A stretch of 5,738 nucleotides of DNA. It comes from Chlamydiia bacterium. GTDB lineage: Bacteria > Chlamydiota > Chlamydiia > Chlamydiales > FEN-1388. The DNA lies in NCBI GenBank assembly GCA_028293095.1, contig JAQGPK010000148.1, positions 1 to 5,738 of the forward strand, given 5' to 3'. A program made the position numbers and the translations under genes. Positions 1 through 4,856 of the stretch are shown in pieces; position 1 is the stretch's first letter; every line of letters starts with the position of its first letter. Under the pieces are notes generated by a model that was not told the origin of the DNA, ran no database searches, and worked only from the letters and a program-made list of their open reading frames with translations.

Positions 1-1
1 T

Positions 2-124
2 TGGGAAAAGGTTGTGAATAATTATAGTAAAGGGGATTTCCAGAAAGGTCAGAAGATAATAGCTCAGCCGACGTCTCATCCAATGATGGTGTTGCAATTT
101 CATTCTCCGGCCTCTGATGGATAA
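2..124 (+). CDS. 3' end of an unidentified CDS (partial)
   Basis: This frame is open from the first bases of the window to a TAA at 122-124 and gives 40 residues, beginning WEKVVNNYSKG and ending LQFHSPASDG. I do not recognise the family from this tail. The main reason to take it as a real gene end is context. Its stop overlaps the ATG of the next gene by 8 nt (ATGGATAA at 117-124), and that gene has no Shine-Dalgarno sequence of its own, which fits translational coupling inside an operon. The tail is too short to judge codon use. The alternative is that the frame is open by chance and the downstream gene starts a transcript. Confidence 0.45.
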   Translation, partial: WEKVVNNYSKGDFQKGQKIIAQPTSHPMMVLQFHSPASDG

Positions 125-1004
125 TCTTATTACTTTGTATCAAGAGCGTCTTCATCTTCAAATAGCGACCTGTGTACGGATTGAGCATGAAGATGCATTA
201 GTTGCGATTGTTTATAGAGTGGAACAAATAGATGGTCAGCAATTTATTTTAAAAATATGTCCACGTGCTTCTGATTATTTACGAGAAATCTATTTTCTTA
301 AATATTTAGCAGGTATAGTACCAGTGCCTTGTATTATAGAGGTTGTGCAGCCAGAAGAAGGAGTGGCTGGTGCTATTTTAATGGAGTGTCTTCCTGGTGC
401 ATTGCTTAAAACTACAGAGTTTACTGGTAAATTGGCCTATGAAATTGGTGCAGTGCTTGCTTGTATTCATATGAATCGCTTCTCAGACTATGGTGATCTT
501 GTGCAAGGTGAGTTAAGTGCTGATCCGCGTGCTTATTTTACTTTTAAGTTTGAAGAGGGGATGGATGAATGCAGCGCTCATTTGCCTCAACAATTAATTA
601 AAAAGTGTCGTCATTATTACGATACGCATATGAGTTTTTTGAATTCAGTCGACGGTCCTTGTATTGTCCATCGTGATTTTCGCCCGGGAAATCTTATTGT
701 GCATGATGGCAAGCTCCAAGGAGTTATCGACTGGGCAGGAGCACGTGCAAGTTTTGCAGAGGAAGATTTTTGTTCTCTAGAACATGGAGAATGGTCAGAT
801 AATGCGAATAGCAAAAAATCTTTTTTAGAGGGATATGCGAGCATTCGTCCAGTTCCTGCGTATAAGGAGCTCATAACGCTCTTGCGTTTGAGTAAGGCAG
901 TTGCTACAATTGGCTTTACAGTCAAGAAAGGTACTTGGGAAAATAGTAGCGCTCGATTGTATGAGTTTAACCGCCACTTTTTAGAAACCTTCTCCGAAGT
1001 TTGA
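117..1004 (+). CDS. Aminoglycoside phosphotransferase (APH)-family kinase-like protein
   Basis: This 295-residue protein has the APH/choline-kinase fold. Visible motifs, in order: the N-lobe lysine in FILKICPR (K46) that would contact ATP phosphates; a likely partner glutamate in REIYFLKYL (E57); the hinge-like ILMECLPG (about 87-94); the catalytic loop IVHRDFRPGN (183-192), with D187 as catalytic base and N192 binding metal; and the metal-binding IDWAGA (204-209), where D205 plays the part of the DFG aspartate. Family members phosphorylate hydroxyls on small molecules such as aminoglycosides, homoserine, choline or sugars. The substrate cannot be read from the sequence, so antibiotic resistance should not be assumed. 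Length is normal and all key residues are present, so the enzyme looks active. The ATG lacks a Shine-Dalgarno sequence and overlaps the preceding stop, which suggests coupled translation. The grpB-like gene follows after 12 nt. Confidence 0.85.
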   Translation: MDNLITLYQERLHLQIATCVRIEHEDALVAIVYRVEQIDGQQFILKICPRASDYLREIYFLKYLAGIVPVPCIIEVVQPEEGVAGAILMECLPGALLKTTEFTGKLAYEIGAVLACIHMNRFSDYGDLVQGELSADPRAYFTFKFEEGMDECSAHLPQQLIKKCRHYYDTHMSFLNSVDGPCIVHRDFRPGNLIVHDGKLQGVIDWAGARASFAEEDFCSLEHGEWSDNANSKKSFLEGYASIRPVPAYKELITLLRLSKAVATIGFTVKKGTWENSSARLYEFNRHFLETFSEV

Positions 1005-1016
1005 AAGAAAGTTGTA

Positions 1017-1535
1017 ATGATGAAATACATTTATAAACCTTACAGTAAGATATTTCCCGAACTCTTTCAAAAAGAAAAAGATCGAATTCTTGCAGAGATG
1101 AGTATTGATTACTACATAGAGCATGTGGGTAGTACTGCAGTTCCAGGCCTAGGTGGCAAAGGAATTATCGATATCGCTATAGCAGTCAATCAACACGATA
1201 TGGAAGCGGTGTCAAAGCAGCTTCAAATGCTAGGATATGAGTATAGAGAGGCTTTTAGTACTCCTCAGCGCTTGTATCTTATGATTTTTTTACCAGATCC
1301 AGAAGAAGAAAAAAGAAGATATCACATTCATTTGACCTATCCTGAGAATAGCGAATGGAAAGAATTTATTGGATTCAGAGACTATCTAAGGAGCCATCCT
1401 AGTGAGGCTGCGCGGTATGCAGAAATAAAAAAGCAAGCTGTGCTGGAGGCAAATCAAGATGGCGAACTATATCGAAAAATGAAAGCACCTATGTTTAAAA
1501 AGATACAGTCACTGATAAGCAAAGACTTCGATTGA
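1017..1535 (+). CDS. GrpB/UPF0157 family protein (nucleotidyltransferase-like fold)
   Basis: This 172-residue protein matches the GrpB family (UPF0157). The hallmark IEHVGSTAVPGL is at residues 34-45, followed by KGIIDIAIAV (48-57). The G-S motif and the Asp of IDI mark the nucleotidyltransferase superfamily. The second conserved block is YHIHLTYP (102-109), then FRDYLRSHPSEAARYAEIK (about 120-138), and a C-terminal helix with Y and K residues. Length is typical of single-domain members. The biochemical role of GrpB proteins is not settled; fusions to CoaE and links to small-molecule modification are known in the family. Two consecutive ATGs occur (1017 and 1020), preceded by the weak purine stretch GAAAGAAAG at 1003-1011. 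The 12-nt gap to the kinase gene indicates one transcript. No clear intrinsic terminator follows its TGA. Confidence 0.85.
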   Translation: MMKYIYKPYSKIFPELFQKEKDRILAEMSIDYYIEHVGSTAVPGLGGKGIIDIAIAVNQHDMEAVSKQLQMLGYEYREAFSTPQRLYLMIFLPDPEEEKRRYHIHLTYPENSEWKEFIGFRDYLRSHPSEAARYAEIKKQAVLEANQDGELYRKMKAPMFKKIQSLISKDFD

Positions 1536-1695
1536 GGTGGTTGCCCTCTATTGCGATTATACAAATCCCTACTCTTTCGTGACTGGCTGTTTTGTAAGTT
1601 CATTTGATGAGTGTAACTAAGCTAAGTACTATATAGATATGGCCAAGCAGAAATACGTTGCGTCAATCGAATCGATAGGAAGGTCGAACAGTTAT

Positions 1696-1710
1696 AGGGG
1701 ATTTTCCCCT
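1696..1710. repeat. Short GC-rich hairpin
   Basis: AGGGGA and TCCCCT form a perfect 6-bp stem around TTT. It sits 160 nt after the GrpB-family stop and no T-run follows on either side. It could be a weak 3' end structure for the upstream operon or a chance palindrome. Confidence 0.35.
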
Positions 1711-1839
1711 TAGTGCAGCAAGCATTCCTTCTTTTCGGCAGCTATCCCTTAAAAATCAAAAATAGTATCTTCATTGGTGCTCTCAAATATACATAATTTA
1801 TTAAAGGTTAAAACATTACAATTCAAAAAAGGCGTAATT

Positions 1840-1888
1840 TATGTAATTCAAGCACCCGCTTGAAGATTTTGGGTGCTTAGGTTACATA
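1840..1888. repeat. Compound inverted repeat upstream of the GyrI-like gene
   Basis: Two nested, perfectly paired arms are visible. The inner arms are AAGCACCC (1850-1857) and GGGTGCTT (1871-1878), flanking a 13-nt loop. The outer arms are TATGTAA (1840-1846) and TTACATA (1882-1888). They are separated from the inner stem by a symmetric 3-by-3 nt bulge (TTC and AGG). No U-tract follows on the + strand, so it is not a standard intrinsic terminator for rightward transcription. As DNA it could be an operator dyad; as RNA it would be a 15-bp interrupted hairpin. It ends about 125 nt before the GyrI-like coding start. Confidence 0.6.
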
Positions 1889-2024
1889 TAGAGTATGACT
1901 ATTTCAAAATATGAAGCTATAATTCAGGTCAAGGATGCATGCTTTAAGAAAAAATTTATGAATCCAGAAAATTCTTGATGATTTAGAATGTCCACTACAC
2001 ATGTAAGAAGGAATGCACTCACCT

Positions 2025-2486
2025 ATGGACTACACCCTACAGCAAATAGAGAGAAAACTTGTTATCGGTCTTCCTATAGTTACTTCAAATGAAAATGGAC
2101 GATTTTAAAAAGAAGTGCCGCCCCTTTGGGAGAAATTCTTTCAGGAGAACATAGCTGAGAAAATTACAAATCGTACGAACCAGAACCTCTTAGCGGTATA
2201 TACGGCCTATGAAGGCGATTATATGAAACCTTTTACATACATAATTGCATGTGAAGTAAGCAGTTTGGATGTGATTCCGGAAGGATTAATAGGCAAGGAA
2301 ATAGCCTCTTCTTCCTATGCAGTTTTTACGGCGAAAGGGCTATTTCCACAATCTATGATGCAAGCCTGGCAAAAGGTCTGGAATGCGAACATCACAAGAG
2401 CGTATAGAACTGATTTTGAAGTCTACTCTCCGGACTTTAATCCGCAAGCAAGCCCTGAAGTAAAAATTTACGTTTCTATACAATAA
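2025..2486 (+). pseudogene. GyrI-like / AraC effector-binding domain protein, interrupted by an in-frame TAA
   Basis: Read through one TAA (2106-2108), this frame encodes a full stand-alone GyrI-like (SOUL-type) small-molecule-binding domain. It starts MDYTLQQIERKLVIGLP, continues VTSNENGRF, then after the stop PPLWEKFFQENIAEKI, VYTAYEGDY, YIIACEVSS, SYAVFTAKG, and ends with the family's DFEVYSPDF region. The family pattern TSNE-N-x(n)-IPALW-x-RF spans the stop, so both halves belong to one gene of 153 residues. A single C-to-T change of a CAA codon could have created the TAA. GTG 2115 could restart translation but would lack the first beta strand. An earlier in-frame ATG lies at 2013; AGAAGGA at 2006-2012 abuts it and lies 12 nt before ATG 2025. 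Relatives bind xenobiotics or drugs, either free-standing or fused to AraC HTH domains; no HTH is seen here. Confidence 0.8.
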
Positions 2487-2513
2487 ATCATAGTAAGTTC
2501 AGTGAGAAGTGTA

Positions 2514-3341
2514 TTAAATATACTCAGGAATGGTAAAGATAAGAAATTTGACTGCTAGAGAGAGAGCTACAACTTTTACTGCGGTTTTAATACAAGTAAA
2601 GCGGACTCTTCGAGCTTTGTTTGGCTGATAGTGAGTCAGCCTATCTATCTGTTTTTGTATATAAGTACCTAGATCTCTAGTCGTAGGTATGCTTTCTTGA
2701 TGATTTATGAGATATTTTTCTCTGTTTTCGTAAGGCATTTTTTGAAAACTTTGAATAAGAGTCTTTTCCATAGTTGATTGTAGGTTTTCTATGTGGGCGA
2801 TAGTATGTTTTTGCAAATCTTTTACAAAATCTTGAGCAAGAGGATTCATATCATAACTGAGTGGTAAAAGACTGCGCTGTGGAGTAAACGTTATTCTGAA
2901 AAAGTATCCCCAAACTGCAAGAATCTCTTGGCAATCCCTAATAGAATATTTAAGATAATACTTTATATAATCGGTGGCAGGTTTTTCGATTGTATGTAGT
3001 GCAGGCGTAGGACTTTGCCAATGAAGGCATTTATTCTCTATTTCTAAATATCGAATTTTATCTACGCAGAAGAGATCAACTTGAAATACAAAATCTGGTG
3101 ATGTAATAGAAAAGCGTCTTGATTGATTGACAGCAAAGTTTTCTAAAAAATATTTATAACAGGCTAATATTTTATCTTGAGGGCTGGAGGCAAATTGCGG
3201 TCTTTGTGATGAAGAGGGATGAGCACCGATATCTTGACGCCACCGCCACCATCTTTTATTGATAGAAGATGTTTTTGCTAAAGATTTTTTATCTAAATAA
3301 AAAGCGACAGAATCAAAGTGGACGAGTAATAATGTATTCAT
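2514..3341 (-). CDS. Unknown protein with C-terminal membrane segment
   Basis: A 275-residue protein that I cannot assign to a family. Visible features: a basic, tryptophan-rich patch RWWRWR at residues 30-35; a central region rich in Tyr, Trp and Phe (for example YIKYYLKYS and WGYFFRITF) that suggests an ordered alpha/beta domain; a likely helical stretch with many charged residues (about 170-215); and one hydrophobic segment at about 252-272 (VKVVALSLAVKFLIFTI) followed only by PEYI. The last feature predicts a tail-anchored or single-pass protein with most of its mass in the cytoplasm or exported compartment. The ATG at 3339-3341 has no obvious Shine-Dalgarno sequence; the next Met is far inside. 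It converges on the GyrI-like pseudogene with 27 nt between them and is divergent from the sulfotransferase gene. It may be a lineage-specific protein. Confidence 0.7.
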   Translation of the reverse strand: MNTLLLVHFDSVAFYLDKKSLAKTSSINKRWWRWRQDIGAHPSSSQRPQFASSPQDKILACYKYFLENFAVNQSRRFSITSPDFVFQVDLFCVDKIRYLEIENKCLHWQSPTPALHTIEKPATDYIKYYLKYSIRDCQEILAVWGYFFRITFTPQRSLLPLSYDMNPLAQDFVKDLQKHTIAHIENLQSTMEKTLIQSFQKMPYENREKYLINHQESIPTTRDLGTYIQKQIDRLTHYQPNKARRVRFTCIKTAVKVVALSLAVKFLIFTIPEYI

Positions 3342-3362
3342 GCAGGATAGATTACTGTCCTA

Positions 3363-3403
3363 ACTGATAAAATACAATCTAAGAAGTATGATTTTTTATC
3401 AGT
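3363..3403. promoter_or_regulatory. Perfect 10-bp inverted repeat in divergent intergenic region
   Basis: ACTGATAAAA (3363-3372) and TTTTATCAGT (3394-3403) are exact reverse complements, 21 nt apart. They lie in the 90-bp space between two divergently transcribed genes. The half-site centres are about 31 bp (three helical turns) apart, as expected for a regulator contacting two half-sites on one face. The arms also contain AT-rich -10-like hexamers for both directions (TAAAAT on +, TATTTT on -). It could instead be a hairpin in the 5' UTR of the sulfotransferase mRNA. Confidence 0.45.
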
Positions 3404-3419
3404 AGTATTTCTTAAAAGT

Positions 3420-3425
3420 GGAGGA
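3420..3425 (+). promoter_or_regulatory. Strong ribosome binding site of the sulfotransferase gene
   Basis: GGAGGA ends 6 nt before ATG 3432 and is the best Shine-Dalgarno match in the window. It fixes the start so that the N-terminal signal peptide is included in the product. Confidence 0.8.
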
Positions 3426-3431
3426 CTTGTC

Positions 3432-4475
3432 ATGAGAAAAAGTAGTAGTCAAATAAAGAAATTTTTAGCGGTACTCTGCACATTTTCGTGCCTTTCACTT
3501 CTTGCTGGTGAGCGGCGTGCAGACCTTTCTTGCTCGCGGCAGGTGATTCGTATTTTGCCGGAGATTTCTCTAAAGGACATGCCGCCGGTAGATCAAATTA
3601 TTTTTTTACATATTCCAAAAACAGCTGGAACTAACGTTGATGCGATAGCAAAGGCTTTGAGTCAAAATGGAGAGAGGAAAAACTTTCATTACCAGCGGTT
3701 ATCTGTTCCTCGCATTCAAGGACGCTCCCCAATTTTGATGACAACAAACTGGATTGGAGGGCTACAACAAATGGAGGACGATCCTCATTTACTCGACAAA
3801 CTCCCGCAACCCTTCTTTCTAACAGGCCATTTTCCTTACGGAGTTCATCAATTTTTTTCTAGGCCATCCAAATATGTGGCTCTTATTCGCCATCCGCTTG
3901 AACGTGAGCTCTCTTCTGCCAATTTTGATTATCAGCGTGGATATATAGATGCAGATGAATTTGAATCATATCTCTTAGAGAAAATGATCGATAACCCCCA
4001 AGTTCGCTTGATTGCTGGGAGAGAAGCTATGACAGGGTTGTGCACAGAGGAAACATTGAAAAAAGCGAAAAAGAATATTGAAGAGCATTTCTTACTAGCA
4101 GCTCCGTCAGAAGATGTAGATACTTTCATTCAAGTCTTAGCAGGTATGCAAGGATGGGGTCCTGTGGCCTATTCGCCAATGCAAATTACTCGTGAGAAAG
4201 TAATGCCTGCGCTCTCTGATTCTTTAACTTCTATTTTAAGAGAAAAACATAAATGGGATATAGCGTTATACGAATGGGTGAAGACTCGCTGGAATTCTTG
4301 GAAAGAACAAGCAGCGCTCTCTTCTCTTCCCTTATCCTCTGAGCAAAAAGTCTTAACTTTGCTGCCTGATTATTCGAGTACGAATCAAGCTGTTTTTCTT
4401 TCCGTCTCTGAAATCAATGAGAGGAATCAACAACATTCAGCAGACGAACTACTTGAGAATAACCAGAAGATGTAG
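3432..4475 (+). CDS. Sulfotransferase family 2-like protein with N-terminal signal peptide
   Basis: This 347-residue protein carries the two PAPS-binding signatures of the sulfotransferase-2 superfamily. The 5'-phosphosulfate loop IIFLHIPKTAGTN is at residues 56-68 (K63, T64, G66, T67), and the 3'-phosphate motif YVALIRHPLERELSS at 148-162 (R153, S161). Between them lies FLTGHFPYGVHQF (129-141), typical of bacterial members and containing a possible catalytic His. Downstream, the CTEETLKKAKKNIEEHF segment and a late WDIALYEWVKTRW helix match the usual family end. The enzyme class moves sulfate from PAPS to a hydroxyl, often on a sugar. Residues 1-25 look like a Sec signal or membrane anchor: a basic start (RKSSSQIKK), a hydrophobic core (FLAVLCTFSCLSLLA) and a plausible cut after A25. 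Export is odd because PAPS is cytoplasmic. Acceptor unknown. Strong RBS at 3420; the gene stands alone. Confidence 0.8.
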   Translation: MRKSSSQIKKFLAVLCTFSCLSLLAGERRADLSCSRQVIRILPEISLKDMPPVDQIIFLHIPKTAGTNVDAIAKALSQNGERKNFHYQRLSVPRIQGRSPILMTTNWIGGLQQMEDDPHLLDKLPQPFFLTGHFPYGVHQFFSRPSKYVALIRHPLERELSSANFDYQRGYIDADEFESYLLEKMIDNPQVRLIAGREAMTGLCTEETLKKAKKNIEEHFLLAAPSEDVDTFIQVLAGMQGWGPVAYSPMQITREKVMPALSDSLTSILREKHKWDIALYEWVKTRWNSWKEQAALSSLPLSSEQKVLTLLPDYSSTNQAVFLSVSEINERNQQHSADELLENNQKM

Positions 4476-4491
4476 CAGGTGATTTGAAGTC

Positions 4492-4503
4492 TTTATTAAT
4501 AAA
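4492..4503. repeat. 12-bp AT palindrome after the sulfotransferase gene
   Basis: TTTATTAATAAA is a perfect palindrome 16 nt after the sulfotransferase stop. It is AT-only, so it is weak as a hairpin and could easily be chance. Together with the hairpin at 4512-4539 it may mark the 3' end of that transcript. Confidence 0.3.
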
Positions 4504-4511
4504 TGCCTTTG

Positions 4512-4539
4512 AATGCAACTGTGAAAAATAAGTTGCGTT
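4512..4539. repeat. Hairpin between the sulfotransferase gene and the brnQ leader
   Basis: AATGCAACT (4512-4520) can pair with AGTTGCGTT (4531-4539): 9 bp including one G-U, with a 10-nt A-rich loop. No U-run follows. It overlaps the candidate -35 box of the brnQ leader, so it may be a 3' end structure of the sulfotransferase mRNA or an operator for the brnQ promoter. Confidence 0.35.
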
Positions 4540-4562
4540 ACTAAAGAAACGTGTGATAAGAT
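4533..4562 (+). promoter_or_regulatory. Candidate sigma-70-type promoter of the brnQ leader transcript
   Basis: TTGCGT (4533-4538) and TAAGAT (4557-4562) are separated by 18 bp. Both are partial matches to consensus. A start about 7 nt downstream would leave roughly 30 nt before the first leader ATG. The placement is what an attenuated transcript needs, but other AT-rich hexamers nearby would also fit. Confidence 0.3.
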
Positions 4563-4597
4563 ATTTTCTTATTTAAATTTAGGAAGCACAAGTAGTT

Positions 4598-4666
4598 ATG
4601 TATAGCCGCAAGACCCTTCAAATTATTATTACAATTCATGCAATTTTGAGGTGCGGTCCTATGTGA
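4598..4666 (+). CDS. Leader peptide 1 of the brnQ attenuator (Ile-rich)
   Basis: A 22-codon ORF whose likely role is to be translated as a sensor, not to make a functional peptide. Residues 7-22 are LQIIITIHAILRCGPM. Five of its codons are ATT (Ile), four of them within 4622-4636. A ribosome short of charged tRNA-Ile would stall there, leaving the next segment (4648-4658) free. The last codons AGG TGC GGT CCT form that segment, which can pair with the 5' arm of terminator 1. TGA 4664-4666 ends the ORF just past it, so a ribosome that finishes translation covers the segment and lets the terminator fold. AGGAAG at 4581-4586 is a modest Shine-Dalgarno match with long spacing. An in-frame TAG at 4580 bounds the ORF upstream. 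Confidence 0.8.
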   Translation: MYSRKTLQIIITIHAILRCGPM

Positions 4667-4732
4667 TTGGCTTTTGCTCAATACTAGGTCAGGTTAGAGA
4701 CTGCACTTCGAAAGAGGTGCGGTCTTTTTTTT
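4648..4732 (+). promoter_or_regulatory. Attenuator 1: antiterminator segment, spacer hairpin, terminator
   Basis: GAGGTGCGGTC (4648-4658, inside leader 1) nearly repeats the terminator 3' arm GAGGTGCGGTCT (4714-4725). It can therefore compete for the same partner, GACTGCACTTC (4699-4709), giving an 11-bp antiterminator with two G-U pairs. Between them a spacer folds on itself: ATTG (4666-4669) pairs with CAAT (4679-4682), and CCTA (4658-4661) can pair with TAGG (4685-4688). This is the classical leader, 2:3 antiterminator and 3:4 terminator layout of ribosome-mediated attenuation in amino acid operons. Confidence 0.8.
4698..4732 (+). terminator. Intrinsic terminator 1 of the brnQ leader
   Basis: AGACTGCACTTC (4698-4709) and GAGGTGCGGTCT (4714-4725) form a 12-bp stem with two G-U pairs, closed by a GAAA tetraloop. 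Eight T residues follow (4725-4732). This is a textbook Rho-independent terminator placed between leader 1 and leader 2, well before brnQ, which makes it regulatory rather than the end of a gene. Confidence 0.92.
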
Positions 4733-4769
4733 GCTCATAAGAAACAGATTGATTAAAGGAAATTTTATA

Positions 4770-4856
4770 ATGCTAGTGAGTTGCATAGAGTCCATTCGAA
4801 TTCGAATTATTAGCGTGGGGATCCACGTTGTATTGAGGTGCGGACCTATGCCGTAG
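4770..4856 (+). CDS. Leader peptide 2 of the brnQ attenuator (Ile/Val-rich)
   Basis: A 28-codon ORF with 12 branched-chain residues. It begins MLVSCIES, continues IRIRIISVGIHVVL, and ends with the same RCGPM as leader 1 plus one Pro before TAG (4854-4856). AAAGGA at 4755-4760 is a good Shine-Dalgarno sequence 9 nt before the ATG. Stalling at the Ile codons between 4794 and 4823 would expose the antiterminator segment GAGGTGCGG at 4835-4843, whereas completion would mask it. Unlike leader 1 it also has Val codons (GTG 4815, GTT 4827, GTA 4830), so it may read Val supply too. It starts 38 nt after the T-run of terminator 1, so it is transcribed only if that terminator is passed. Confidence 0.82.
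   Translation: MLVSCIESIRIRIISVGIHVVLRCGPMP

Larger units (their letters stand above)
1536..2012. other. Intergenic region without a convincing gene
   Basis: About 480 bp between the GrpB-family stop and the start of the GyrI-like pseudogene. All forward frames are broken often; the longest ATG-led stretches are only 24 codons (from 1639) and 27 codons (1895-1978), both without a proper ribosome binding site. Two structures stand out: a short hairpin at 1696-1710 (AGGGGA, TTT, TCCCCT) and the compound inverted repeat at 1840-1888. No tRNA-like fold, IS end or direct repeat was seen. It may hold the promoter of the GyrI-like gene or a decayed gene. Confidence 0.5.
4646..4757 (+). repeat. Tandem attenuator repeat, copy 1
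   Basis: This 112-nt block, from TTGAGGTGCGG to ATTAAA, aligns with 4833-4944 at a constant 187-nt offset. It covers the end of the leader ORF, the spacer hairpin, the terminator and about 25 nt beyond the T-run, where the two copies remain similar (CTCA, AAGAA, ACAG, ATTAAA). The extent points to duplication of the whole regulatory unit. Confidence 0.8.

Noticed and set aside
617..1030. 137-codon open frame on the minus strand
   Set aside because: It lies wholly across the kinase gene, whose forward frame has clear APH motifs; the minus product resembles no family and has no separate ribosome binding site.
1639..1713. 24-codon ORF with AKQKYVASIESIGRSNS
   Set aside because: The string faintly recalls the N-terminal inhibitory-helix region of Fic proteins, but there is no ribosome binding site, it stops at once, and no continuation is found in other frames.
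1895..1978. 27-codon ORF with TISKYEAIIQVKDACFKKK
   Set aside because: It has only a weak GAG before the ATG and no recognisable family; it could be a small ORF just after the inverted repeat, but the evidence is too thin.
2487..2513. Bidirectional terminator between the convergent genes
   Set aside because: The 27-nt gap and flanks show no stable GC stem or T-run; only the weak GTAT/ATAC pairing is present.
3932..4129. 65-codon minus-strand frame
   Set aside because: It is antisense inside the sulfotransferase gene and has no independent support.
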